Positions 51,750 through 63,254 of a stretch of 64,000 nucleotides of DNA are shown piece by piece. The translations under genes and the position numbers were made by a program. How positions within the stretch are numbered: position 1 is the stretch's first letter; each line of letters begins with the position of its first letter. Source of the DNA: Triglochin maritima. Taxonomy: Eukaryota; Streptophyta; Magnoliopsida; Alismatales; Juncaginaceae. The stretch covers positions 12,108,001-12,172,000 of the forward strand of contig OY821788.1 of the NCBI GenBank assembly GCA_963682175.1, written 5' to 3'. The notes beneath the pieces were generated by a model. That model was not told where the DNA came from. It was given only the letters and a program-made list of their open reading frames with translations, and made no database searches.

Positions 51750-53757
51750 TGTTGGATTTTGTGCCCTATAGTATGTATATATTTTCGAAATTTTATAAAC
51801 ATAAAGGGTCGAAATATTCATATTTTCTTCGATTTTCATATAGACATGCATTTGTTTATCCTAATTATTTAACATGCATTAGAACAAACAAATAATTGCA
51901 AAGAGGATCATACCTAGAGGTTCTCTAAATCCTCTTGAAGATCCGGAGTCGCGTTGCCGGTCGAATCGCCCGGTGGATTGCCTCCGACTATTCACCAAAC
52001 TCTAAACGAGGTTGTAGAGAGAAGAGCTAGCCTCTCAATCTCAAATAGGGTTTAGAATTCAATTACTAACCCCTCTTTAGTTCCCTTGAGAAGAAGATCT
52101 CTTGAAAACTAAAACTAATCTTAAGAATTAAGCAAATTTCGTGGAGAATTATGGAGAGAGATTTTTGCATGAGAAAATAATGAATTAGTTTATGAGGTAA
52201 TGAGATAAACTTGTATTTATAAGTTCTCTCCAAATTACCTATTCATGTACAACCTTTTGCCCATGATTTCATGCAAACTTCCATCTAACCATCCATTATT
52301 TGCTAACAAATAATCTTAGCCACGAATTAAATAAATTATGGACCAATTCCATCCATGATCTAATTAATTCTTAAATTAATTCTGCAGATAACCGTCTGGA
52401 CCGGTCGACCGTTTGAAGGTGCGGTCGACCGCTCGAACCAAGTTTCGGTCGACCGTTCGCAGCAATGAAATATTTCATCGCAATGTTCGGTCGACCGTTC
52501 CGAACAGACGAAAATTCCCTGTTATCGGTCGAGACGTGTCCGGTCGACCGTGCACCGATCGGTCGACCGTTTACTGTTAACCGGTCGACCGTTTGTGCGT
52601 AGTACTGCAGACTTGTCAAATTTCGGTTTAACCCCTACAAAATTTGACATCGGGATTAGTAGTAAATTCACAACTTATGTAACATATTATCCTTTGCAAT
52701 GATGAATCATTACACCCCATAATATTTACATCACATATGAATTTAATTTAGATTCTAATTATGTTATTAATCACAACATAATTTTGATTTTGCTTGTTCA
52801 CCCCATGTGTCATATTTTCTAAATGAAACCCGACGCATCTTATGAACTCAAAATCCTCATTTCTCGTTTCCCAGTTTTGTGGTGTGACCTATGGGAGGAT
52901 GTAAACTAAGTTGGCAGTGATATTAAGAGCTTAATATCACAAGCCATAAGCGGTATCTAGCTACACATTATAGCTCCCAATTAGTTAGATGTCTTAATTC
53001 CACTCGAATCAAAACCCGATCCATTTAGTGATGGAGTGCACCACTTGTGTCCGTCCCTTGCCACATGATATTAAGAATACACACAAAGTAGTATTGTGTC
53101 ATCTTTGTATTAGTATTCATTTCTTGATCTCTTTAAGCTAGTTATAAATATGTGACTTAACTCAAATCACATTGTGCGCATTATAACTTTGTTTTATCAA
53201 GGGGCCCACTAATATCATCACTCAATTAAGAGGGGCAATGATAATCTTTTGACTAACTATCTTCTCCAACAAAAGTCATACTTAACCAACCAGTTCCTTT
53301 ACACTACACTCATCGATAGCTCAAGACACTAGTCTAATTAAGCAATTCTTAAGTGATCGGATATAAGTCTCATATCAAAGGACCAAAGACACAGTAAAAC
53401 ATTAATGACACAGAAAACACAATTTTATAATGTTTTACTTAGGTCTATTCAGTATACAAAAGTAATATTTTCCTCTTTGGTGTACCCGTGTTGTCACTCA
53501 CTTGTAGAGCTACAATGATCTATGACCAACACGACAATCTTAACTCGGTAATTAATGTCCCATGTTAATTACCATGATTGCGAATATCTTTTGTTTTATG
53601 TAAACCAATATCTTTTAGAGCTCTACGGTTAAGGACTAAGAGTCTCTTCCTTAACACTTCTAAAAGAGGAATGACATAAACAAGGAACAAAATGATTTCT
53701 CATTCAATTCATAATAAATACATTTAAAAGTAAAACTTTTAGAACACATTCCCTTCA
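51750..53757 (-). repeat. 5' LTR of copia element
   Basis: 2,008 bp, TGTTGGATTT ... TTCCCTTCA on the plus strand; TATA box (minus) at 52214-52221. Lacks the MITE of the other LTR and carries a short CACTCACTTG insertion near 53495. Confidence 0.9.
52395..52600. repeat. CGGTCGACCG motif cluster (copia 5' LTR)
   Basis: The same eight sites as 44265-44460, here with intact CGGTCGACCG at two positions that are mutated in the other LTR (52487-52500 and about 52580). Confidence 0.9.
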
Positions 53758-54644
53758 CATATTACATCGGAGTTTGTCAAAACGATACATGATTACAATA
53801 GAACAAGAAAAGGAGATAGACGTAATCATGTCGACCTCAGTTGTCCGAAAGAGAGGATCTGATCCCAAGATGCGCGCGCTCGCTGATCATCACCCAACTA
53901 GACCTACTGCGGTCCTGAAAAAGATGCAACAACAATGCCTGAGTTTCCATAAGGAAACCCCGTATGTCAAGCTCACCTATATGCATGCAGTAGTACAAAT
54001 GACCCTATCATACTAGTAGCATGTCATGTCATCAATAGTAAGGAAAACAGTTCCCCTGAAGGGTAACATGGGACATCAGTCCGACAATCATCATCAGGTC
54101 TCCCGAGGAGACCTACCGTAGGCACATACAGTCTAACGGAACATGACGTGACACTCCACACACGCGGCTCTACTAATCATGGGGTTTGGCAGGGAGCATC
54201 CGCCAAGTCCGCGCCATAAGAAACAGATATGTAACTTCACGGTCGAAACCACACCAACGGAGTCGTCGCTCGGTCGGTCCATCAATCATTATCTCAGTAG
54301 GTCACCATTTGAGGAACATAGCCGGAACATCATCATCGGACCATCAATCATCATCGCGGAACAACATCAGCGGCATCATCGGCGCTGCAACGGTGGTCCA
54401 TCAATACGTCCGACACATCATCGGACGGGTCGAGACCGAAGTCTGCCAGGTCATCAGGCTCCACGAGCCGCAAATACCAACTGCGCCGCTATAAAAGCAG
54501 GGCATCGACCTCCGTAACCACATTGGCCGGTAGTCACCTCACCCAACGCCCACTGTCACCTCCCGGCTCACGCACAAGGCGAGGACACGGGTTTCCGTGG
54601 ACAGAGTTGGCATCCTACACAAGACCAGGAATTCAGTTCTGCGC

Positions 54645-55020
54645 AAAAACGGTCGACCGAAAGAGGCAACCCGGTCGACCGTTTCCTCAAGGGAATCGGT
54701 CGACTGAAAGTCTACAACGGTCGAACTCTTTGCGCAAAACTTAAGTCCCAACGGTCGACCGAGATCTAACACCGGTCGACCAAAACGAGGTCAAAATACG
54801 GAATCTGGTCAACATCAATTCAAACTATCGGTTGACCGAAAACTACCAGGGCATCCTAGTAAGTCTAAGTCATATAACGGTCGACCGCAAACAAGCATAA
54901 ACATCCAGTACACTTAAGTTCCGGTCGACCGACCACAAGGAACCGATCGACCGAAAACAACCAGACAGTCAAAATACACTACATTCGGTCGACCGCCCGA
55001 AGGACCCGGTCGACCGTTGG
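54645..55020. repeat. CGGTCGACCG motif cluster (LTR G)
   Basis: About twelve full or near copies in 375 bp (AACGGTCGACCGAAA, CCCGGTCGACCGTTT, ATCGGTCGACTGAAA, TTCCGGTCGACCGACC, TTCGGTCGACCGCCC, CCCGGTCGACCGTTG and others). Confidence 0.9.
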
Positions 55021-55630
55021 TCGTCTTCAACCTTGCGCCAGCCAAGGTTTTTAGGCAAAACTCGCCACCGGGGAGGTCTCTGACCGACCAACACGACCCT
55101 CACACGAGGGTGGACAATCAAAACACACTATGAAGCCGACATACCTCGAAGAAGACGACGAAACCGCCGGAGCTCCGCTTGTGCACGTCGTCACCTCCAG
55201 TGAACCTCCTCGCACGATCGACCTCCACACGCCTCACGCTGGAAACACACGACCACGCTCGACCACGACCTCCAGTGCTCGATCAACTGGAGAGGGAGAG
55301 AACGAAAATGAGAGATGAGTGAGAGAGAGAGTTTTCTGATTTTAAAACCCAACCCATCACAACCTTCTCCTCGCCAACAGTAATCCGTCTCCTCCACTAT
55401 CACCTACACCCCTAAACTCCTCCATTCCTATGCACTCTACTGTGCTCCTCCTCTTCCCCATGCAAATCCACCCCTTAAACACCAATTAACACCCTAAATA
55501 AGGTTAGGGATATAACACCATCACCCTGCACCATCCTTCAATCACATCACCATGCCTCCCATCACCTCAAGTCATCTCTTCAACTAACCACCATTAACAC
55601 CCTAATAAGGGTTAGGGATCTAACACTTAT

Positions 55631-56863
55631 CATTATGGATGATTGATGTCCCTTTCTACTGCAATTATGCTCTATTTGAGTACCCTCCCTTGTGATCAAA
55701 ATCGATTCCTTTTGTATAAGAATGGGCCATGATTTATACTAGGTTAGATATAACACTTACCATTCTATTCTGATTCTATGCTCTCTGTTTCTGACTTGGT
55801 ACGTAGTTTTCTGTAACTAAAATTTGAAAAGCAAGTTAAATTCCAGCATGCCACACTTAATGGATGGGATGACCACTTACAATTTCCCGAAATGAAAAAA
55901 GTTGGTTATTAGATTTTAAACTTGAAGTAACGGAGTTTTCGGCGGTATTCAGTTTTCTATATGATTTTGATGATACGTGAAACGAAAAACCTCGAGCTGA
56001 CCTTATAATTTGGGGAAAAACTCACGCAGATGGCGTCTCTATTTCCAGCACACCACCAACAAATCATGAGGAATGAAGAAAGCAAGGAGCGCTGCATTCA
56101 GACACTATACTGGCGAAGTCTTCGGAAACACGGAACTTCGTCTTTGTAAATTTAAAGTAACTAAAATCTCAGATAATTGGCGACACTTGCATACACTAGG
56201 AGCTGGCTTCAGGAGCGGGAAGCAATATGCACAAGTATCTGAACAAGAATATGATGCATGAATTTTATACACAAAACCAGATGAGAACTCATGCAACGAC
56301 GCTGCAATTCTACACGCCAGAGCCAATAAGAACTCAACCGATAATGGAAGAATTCTTTAAACCAAAGCAGTTGAGAACTTACACAAGATGCAGGACTTCT
56401 ACCGTTCTACGTTCCAGATCATATGATAACTCACCCCACACCAACTAAAGCCCCGCAGGCCCGGCGGATGTTTGACTCCACCTTTCTGAATTAAATAAAA
56501 AGAATAAATTGACATGTACCTAGTTTTCAACAATTTCCAGTCACATTGCATTGTCTGGGAAACGAAGTTAGTAATAGTCCTTGACATGCTTTATTCAGTC
56601 TCTATTTGGAGAACAAACAGCAAAAGTTGGACATCTAGGAATGTGAACAGAACAGCTTTGGCAATGATATTCTCACATCTGAATATAGTTTTTGGAATCT
56701 TGCTATCGAAAATGAAATCCGAGTACATAGAATTGGCATACCTCACTAAGGAGTAACTCCTGGGAAAAAAACTTCTTCAAAATCAAACTGGACATTTGAT
56801 ATTTAATCCAAATAAGGATCACAAAAGATTTGAGCAACAAGTTCACCAAAAAGTAGGGTAATC
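55631..56863. other. Intergenic, downstream of the Rab gene
   Basis: No gene recognised. An ATG-led frame at 56073 and a short antisense partner have no recognisable domain. It contains the 3' untranslated region and polyadenylation area of the Rab gene, but no clear signal can be assigned. Confidence 0.5.
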
Positions 56864-58232
56864 TCACGTTGAGCAGCATTGCTTTTTCGGATTGATTTCC
56901 GACACATCAACATTGATCATCTTCCCCTCTTTTATACCATTAGAAGATTGTTGGTGATCATCTGCAGCAGCGAGGCTCTTCTTATGGACGGTTCGGTATA
57001 TTTCCGTGAGAATCATCTGAAAGGACTTCTCCACATTGGTGGCATCGAGAGCTGATGTCTCCACGAGAGCTATCCCCTCTTTCGCAGCAAAGCTTTGAGC
57101 AGTTTCAGCCGAAACCGTTCTGAGATGTTCGAGATCTGTCTTGTTCCCTATCAGCATTACCACGATGCTGGGATCCGCATGGCCTCGAAGTTCTGTGAGC
57201 CACCGGGACATGTTTTCGAAGGTTGTCTGCTTTGTAACATCATAAACAAGAAGCGCACCTAGTGCACCGCGGTAGTAAGCGCTTGTAATGGCGCGATATC
57301 GCTCCTGACCTGCTGTATCCCAAATTTGTGCTTTTATGACGTTTTTATCCACCTAAAATAACAAAAAAAAAGTTATATCATGTATTGATATACGTATTTG
57401 TATCAGCCACTGCCAAAAGATCGATGCGAATTTTTTTGGACAAGAACCATGCTAGATCCAACTAAAGTTCGATAAATAAAAGCATTGATTGTCTTGCTTA
57501 TTGTCTCTTCAAATGCAATTCTAGAGTTTTTAGTTTTACTAATCCTCAATAACAGATCCAGCCTCATTAGCAAAATAGAATTGAAAAATAATAATCTGAT
57601 CTCACATTAAAAGCCAATGTTCAATGAAATTGCATAAAGTTGCTGTTGTGTTATCCAAGGCTTGGGACCTAAAACTTGTAAACGGCCAAATGATAACTGA
57701 GACGTCGAAGACAGCAGAAAAGTTACCAATATCTTCGACAAATCAACATAAAATCCAAAGACAAGCAAATCTAAATTTCGAACGAAATGCTGAACAATCG
57801 CCCTTAGCGAGACAAGCCACTCATTACAAACTTGTAGCATACCTTACCAAGTAAACCTTGAAATTGTTGTGGTAGAAGACTCATAGTTCTCACAACCCTC
57901 AATAGTTCTCATGCCTTAATGTTTGACTTATAATCGCCGACATTACAAATGAGACAAGATCCATGTAAGTTAAAGTCAACCACACAAACCAATACATCAA
58001 AAGGCTGGAAGCAGATCTGAGGAAACACATTGAAGAAAACACAAAGTGAGGGTAAAGGTGGTGGTGCCTGAAGGGTTCTGGTGGCAAATTCAACCCCGAT
58101 GGTAGACTTGGACTCGAGGCAGAACTCGTTGCGGGTGAAACGGGAGAGGAGGTTCGACTTGCCTACGCCAGAGTCGCCTATAAGTACCACCTTGAACAGG
58201 TAGTCGTACTCCTCCATTGCCCTGCCAGCCAT
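56864..58232 (-). CDS. RABA2: RABA2-type (Rab11 class) small GTPase
   Basis: Two exons: 58232-58068 (55 codons) and 57352-56864; intron 58067-57353. The 217-residue product has all Rab motifs: P-loop GDSGVGKS (19-26), switch [19 protein letters not shown] (66-75), NKTD (125-128), ETSAL (153-157), and a C-terminal CCST for double geranylgeranylation. The effector region FATRTLQ and [20 protein letters not shown] are RABA2-like. Plant RABA2 proteins act at the trans-Golgi network and in traffic to the cell plate and plasma membrane. Exon 1 ends CTTCAG, but the intron then begins GCACC, a GC-AG intron; the acceptor TTATTTTAG is normal. A second Met at residue 6 could also start translation. No lesion is seen; this is the only intact-looking host gene in the window. 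Confidence 0.9.
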
Positions 58233-60434
58233 TACAAATGAACCTTCTGATATCTTTGCTTGTTTTGGATCTCCACCAACGACTTTTAACTTCCAAGTTT
58301 CATGTTCAAACTGGGGTGGCAGATTTGCAGTTTTTGCATTAAAACCCAGGCATTTTCAGAAATTACGTGCTCAACAAAAAAATGTATTACATATAAAATA
58401 GATAATATATATATATAACATCTAAACTCTGTAGCCCCCATAAATGTTTACTACGTGCTATTGTTGCCTCAAAGTTTAATATTGGCTTCATCTCTGCCGA
58501 CAATCTTCCTGTTAGAAAAGGTAGTAGCCTGTCAAAGCACAGATCTAATTGAACAACTTTTTACAGGTTGGTGGAAGTGATTTTATGGAAACAAACAAAC
58601 TCAATAAGGACGTCCTAGAGCTAATTGTCATTAAACGAAAATTACCAGTTATGTGAGAGTTGATTGTCAGTCAAATCTGCAAATTATTCATGCAACTTTG
58701 AAGCAAATTTATGAAAAAACAACGTCCAAGTAAAAAGGCGAACTTTGGAATTTTCATATATGACTACGAAATTGGTGCAACTTTTTCAAGCATAACTATG
58801 TCCAATATTTTTGTTTTCCTTCAAAAGAAAAACCATGTCCGTTTATGGTTTATCTTCAAAAAGACCGTATTACAATACATATCCACACTATGGACAATGC
58901 TAGGAATTCAGATCAGAAGAACACAATTCATAATGACAACGTCAAACAATTTGGAAATGGGTAGAATTGGCTTGATTTGGGATTCGAATGGGTATTTGGA
59001 TACATACTTTGGTACTAAATACGCCTATAAATGGGTAAACCGATACTCTTGATTAAGACTAATCAAGTAAAATTTCCTCAAGTTTTCTTGACTATTTACT
59101 GTTCGGAAAATCCCAAGGGATCAGAATCCTACGAAATCAAATGTCCGATTGTTCAAAATCCTGCACAGTTCTCACAGAACAAAATACCAAAATCGATTAT
59201 TTTTAAGTTCAAACACGAAACAAACCAACATGACTATGACCCTGAGTGATTGAATTAGATCAAATCATATTTCCCATTCATCGGTGTGCCTTAGTCTTTT
59301 TAAATTATGATATCTTGAATGTAGTCGACTACTTGCAAAGACAGAATCTTTGAGCTAATGTGCATTTCCTCTACAACTCTACCTATTGTGTTTAATATAT
59401 CATCTAAAAATATTACGTATTTACTTTGAAATTTGTTCTTTTGACTCGACTTTATTTTGTCCGTCATTTGTTTTTGAATGTATAAATCATTCCCCCGTGT
59501 ACTATAGGTTAGTAACATTTTGCCCCTCTTTCTACTAATAATTTGTTAGCTTTAAACGTGTTCTTTGTTTTTCTTTTGATTTTTTATGTATTTTTTTTCT
59601 AGAAAATACCCTAAAACAGAACTTTACAAGAAATTGAATTTAGAATTCTTGTTTGGATTTCGTATAAATCTGAAATAAATTTGATCCAGTATAAATCAAT
59701 CTGATGCAATTTGAATCTAACTTGAGTATAGAGTTAATATTAGTAAGGTATATTCTTGCCGGTCAACATAAAAGAAACTACAATGAATTGTAATTACGTT
59801 AAAATTAGCAAATTATGAACGAAAATTGGACAAGACGTCGTGGATCGAAAGTAACTTAAGGCAATTGACATAACATTATCATAAACAAATATTATTTAGG
59901 AGAAACCAAACACGAAACAAACCAATTATACTGCTGTATCGGTCAACAAGTGATTGAATTAGGAGTAAACTTAAATTAAAATAAAATTCAAGAGGACAAA
60001 ATGTTATTTACCCTAAAAAAAATTAGACTTTATTGTTTCATTTTCTATAGAATTCAAAAATGAATTTAAAAATGAATATGGTAAAAATAAAAAGACAAGC
60101 TACGTGACATCAACAAATTAACGTGGCATATACATATAACCGCAAGCGACACAAGCACAACGTACTCAACTTGGATGTGCACGCCACCACTTTCTCATTT
60201 CATAAACATAACATTATATAAACAAATATTGTTCCATTCAAGAAAATGATAATGAAATTCATTCAACATGGAGAAACCAATACAAACGTGTATATAAGTT
60301 TTATTTATATATTCTTTCACAATCAACAAAAGATGAACTACAGGGTAAAATGTTTCGTATATTGTTTGTAATGTTAAAGATCCAACATTAATCCAAGTTC
60401 AAGAAGTTATATTACTTAACCTAATTATTATTCA
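58233..60434. other. Rab upstream region and intergenic DNA
   Basis: 58233-58600 should hold the Rab 5' leader and promoter; a short TA run (58407-58418) is present, but no defined TATA position can be assigned. The rest is AT-rich with short frames only. ATTCA (60430-60434) precedes LTR E. Confidence 0.5.
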
Positions 60435-60869
60435 TGTAACATCCTCGAACAGCGGAAGAATTTAAAAAAATTATAACATAAAATCAACAGAAGATATTAC
60501 TCAAAATACAAGGAAAACGGTGCACCAACATATATCATACGAGTAGTTATAGACGGACGCGCGCGTCACGGACGCGCCTTACGTGGATCTGTACAGCTCA
60601 GATATTTTCTTTGAGTCAGCGTCCAGTCAGCGAAATTTCTCTTCGCGCGCTTTGGTCTTTTTAAAAAACGCCGGTTCTTTAAGTTGAACGATTCATTTCC
60701 CAATACACAGATAAGACAGTGTGCAGACCCTAGGACATCGTGCAGTTTCATTATTCGTGCAGAGCCCACACTTATCATAATAAAATATTTGTTTTTAAGT
60801 TTTACGTTGGATCAACTTAATTTGTCTAGCTTACTTTATGTGTGTGTGCAATTTACATTATGTGTTTGT

Positions 60870-62190
60870 CCTGTTTACGTTATGTGTCTGTCCGGAATAA
60901 GTGTATATTGTTGTACGGAATAAGTGTATTTGCAGTCCGGAATAAGTGTATTTGTTGTCCGGAATAAGTGTATTTGTTGTCCGGTTTAAGAATAAAGTGT
61001 GTCTAGAAACGGAACATAAAGTTTGTCCGGAATAAGTGTATTTGTTGTCCGGAATAAGTGTATTTGCTGTCCGGAATAAGTTTATTTGCAGTCCGGAATA
61101 AGTGTAGTTGTCCAGAATAAGAAGAAAGTGTGTCCAGAAACGGAACAGAAAGTTTGTCCGGAATAAGTGTATTTGCTGTCCGGAATAAGTGTATTTGTTG
61201 TCCGGAATAAGTGTATTTGTTGTCCGGTTTAAGAATAAAGTGTGTCCAGAAACGGAACATAAAGTTTGTCCGGAATAAGTTGATTTGTTGTCCGGAATAA
61301 GTGTATTTGCTGTCCGGAATAAGTGTATTTGCAGTCCGGAATAAGTGTAGTTGTCCAGAATAAGAAGAAAGTGTGTCCAGAAACGGAACAGAAAGTTTGT
61401 CCGGAATAAGTGTATTTGCTGTCCGGAATAAGTGTATTTGTTGTCCGGAATAAGTGTATTTGTTGTCCGGTTTAAGAATAAAGTGTGTCTAGAATCGGAA
61501 AATAAAGTTTGTCCGGAATAAGTTGATTTGTTGTCCGGAATAAGTGTATTTGTTGTCCGGAATAAGTGTATTTGCAGTCCGGAATAAGTGTATTTGCAGT
61601 CCGGAATAAGAAGAAAATGTGACCAGAAACGGAACAGAAAGTTTGTCCGGAATAAGTGTATTTTCTGTCCGGAATAAGTGTATTTGTTGTCCGGAATAAG
61701 TGTATTTGTTGTCCAGTTTAAGAATAAAGTGTGTCTAGAATCGGAAAATAAAGTTTGTCCGGAATAAGTTGATTTGTTGTCCGGAATAAGTGTATTTGTT
61801 GTCCGGAATAAGTGTATTTGCAGTCCGGAATAAGTGTATTTGCAGTCCGGAATAAGAAGAAAATGTGACCAGAAACGGAACAGAAAGTTTGTCCGGAATA
61901 AGTGTATTTTCTGTCCGGAATAAGTGTATTTGTTGTCCGGAATAAGTGTATTTGTTGTCCGGTTTAAGAATAAAGTGTGTCCAGAAACGGAACATAAAGT
62001 TTGTCCGGAATAAGTGTATTTGCAGTCCCAAATAAGTGTATTTGTTGTCCGGTTTAAGAATAAAGTGTGTCCAGAAACGGAACATAAAGTTTGTCCGGAA
62101 TAAGTGGACTTGTTGTCCAGAATAAGTGTATTTGCTGTCCGGAATAAGTGTATTTGCAGTCCGGAATAACTGTATTTGCAGTCCGGAATA
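60870..62190 (+). repeat. Minisatellite C with higher-order structure
   Basis: About 58 units of ~22 bp, consensus GTCCGGAATAAGTGTATTT followed by TGTT, TGCT or TGCA. Interspersed GGAACA(T/G)AAAG markers lie near 61011, 61142, 61254, 61385, 61497, 61631, 61743, 61877, 61989 and 62079. Spacings alternate ~112 and ~131-134 bp, giving a higher-order period of ~243-246 bp. The minus strand has no stop for 448 codons because the unit lacks stops in all three of its frames. Confidence 0.92.
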
Positions 62191-62266
62191 ATATATGGCT
62201 TCATTATTGTCGGAATAAACGAATTAATATATGGAATGCAATAATATGATGTCGAAACAAAAAAAC

Positions 62267-62350
62267 GTCCGCAAAGCGCGCTCCCTCTGTCCGCTCGCTT
62301 TGCGGGGGGGACTCACGTCCCCCGCAGGGGCTGCCGCCCCCTGCCACCCC
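62267..62350. repeat. GC-rich hairpin block in MULE-C
   Basis: CCGCAAAGCG and CGCTTTGCGG form an inverted pair (about 62268-62308). It is followed by a G run, then CCCCCGCAGGGGCTGCC with more C-rich sequence. The composition is unlike the AT-rich surroundings. Origin unknown. Confidence 0.7.
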
Positions 62351-62559
62351 CGCACAAACTCAACAAATCTCCCACTGTATATTTTACCCCACAAGAATTA
62401 CGTTTAGGAAAAAAATAGCATCTCAGATTTCCATTACAAACACAAACACACACAAATTACAAAAATAATATATATTTTCCCAGTAAATCGGAAAGAAGAT
62501 GTAAGACTTAAACATGACTGTCTCATTCACGCTGCTTACGTTGTCAAGAACCTTCGGAG

Positions 62560-62762
62560 TCGGCATCAGACGCTTCTTCGACGTAATATCTTACTCGAAA
62601 TGGTGATTTATTACGGAGAGATGTACAACATAAACCGAACAGACGTAAGTCTTCACCACGGAGCGTTGACAAGAACATCAGGAAGTTGCATCAGACGTTG
62701 TGAAGAATCCTGGGAGTTTGCATCAGACGCTTCTTCGAAATGGTGATTTATTCTGGAGAGAA
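62560..62762 (+). repeat. Direct repeat near the MULE-C right end
   Basis: GCATCAGACGCTTCTTCG (plus AAATGGTGATTTATT in both, interrupted in the first copy) occurs at about 62563-62613 and 62717-62752. GTTGCATCAGACG also occurs at about 62685. This points to a ~140-bp duplication. Confidence 0.75.
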
Positions 62763-62972
62763 AGAATGAAGAAGAAAGAAAGAGTGTCATCATATTTGTA
62801 TTTGGGTGGAGAGAGAGAACGTGCTGAGTTGAAACGCATTTAATGTGATTTGAGTGGACATCAGGAAGAAAAAACAAAAAAACATTCATGCTTTGGCCAC
62901 GTAAGGGCTGACATGGATGTCCACGTAGAACGCGTCCGTGACGCGCTGTGTTCAACAAACATTTCCCATATC

Positions 62973-62977
<5 letters not shown>

Positions 62978-63002
<25 letters not shown>
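62978..63002 (+). repeat. (TA)n microsatellite
   Basis: About 12 TA dinucleotides directly beside MULE-C's right target duplication. Confidence 0.9.
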
Positions 63003-63003
<1 letters not shown>

Positions 63004-63254
63004 CCGAGTGTTTCAAAAATGTGATTACAACAAAAGGCTATACAAGTACAAGTAATCACTCGATCTCAAAATGAGAGAAAGCAGGATCTAGTAGCTGAGC
63101 TCCTCTCCTCGGTCATAACCCCCTAACGCCGATCACAGCCTAAAAAGAAAACATGCAACAATGCATGAGTTTCAAGAAGGAAACATCGTATGCCAAACTC
63201 TACAATGCATGAAACAGAAACACACTAGCATGCAATTCTATCCACAAAGAAAAG

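Larger units (their letters stand above)
43616..53757 (-). mobile_element. Ty1/copia element, nested in LTR G
   Basis: 10,142 bp on the minus strand, flanked by CATAT (43611-43615, 53758-53762). The 5' LTR is 51750-53757 (2,008 bp) and the 3' LTR 43616-46049 (2,434 bp, enlarged by a 425-bp MITE). The primer site pairs with initiator tRNA-Met. Gag-protease-integrase and RT-RNase H are in the copia order, but the polyprotein is broken by frame changes near 48190, 47741 and 47300. The LTRs are very similar overall, so insertion is fairly recent. About 1.4 kb between 50361 and 51737 is non-coding leader. Confidence 0.92.
43505..55517. mobile_element. Solo LTR G, nested in F and split by copia
   Basis: It starts TGTAACATCCCG, ends GGGATATAACA and has the perfect duplication CCATC (43500-43504, 55518-55522). 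After removing the copia insertion it is about 1.87 kb. It is related to F over the interior (53758-55517 against 41530-43440), so a family member inserted into another, in the same orientation. Confidence 0.87.
41440..55625. mobile_element. Solo LTR F (outermost of a four-level nest)
   Basis: It starts TGTAACATC, ends GGATCTAACA and is flanked by the perfect duplication CTTAT (41435-41439, 55626-55630). Removing nested LTR G leaves about 2.17 kb without protein domains. It shares landmark phrases with G and E (AACAATGCCTGAGTTTCCAT, AAGGAAACCCCGTATGCC, GGTTAGGGAT near the end), so the three are one family. It includes a CGGTCGACCG cluster (42545-43040). Confidence 0.85.
60541..62967. mobile_element. 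MULE-C, non-autonomous member of the A/B family
   Basis: 2,427 bp, flanked by ATATCATAC (60532-60540) and ATATCATAT (62968-62976), a 9-bp duplication with one mismatch. The left end GAGTAGTTATAGACGGACGC, then GCGTCACGGACGCGCC and TTACGTGGA, is the R-type end of A and B. The right end, inward, GGGAAATGTTTGTTGAACAC then CGCGTCACGGACGCG and CTACGTGGA, starts like B's L-type end. It has no transposase or Ulp1 sequence; more than half is a minisatellite of the family type, followed by ~770 bp of unique sequence with a GC-rich block. Confidence 0.9.

Noticed and set aside
56073..56448. Small plus-strand frames downstream of the Rab gene
   Set aside because: No domain and no conserved splice structure; probably intergenic.
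61003..62085. Additional open frames across minisatellite C as genes
   Set aside because: Same composition effect as the 448-codon frame; no start context or domain.
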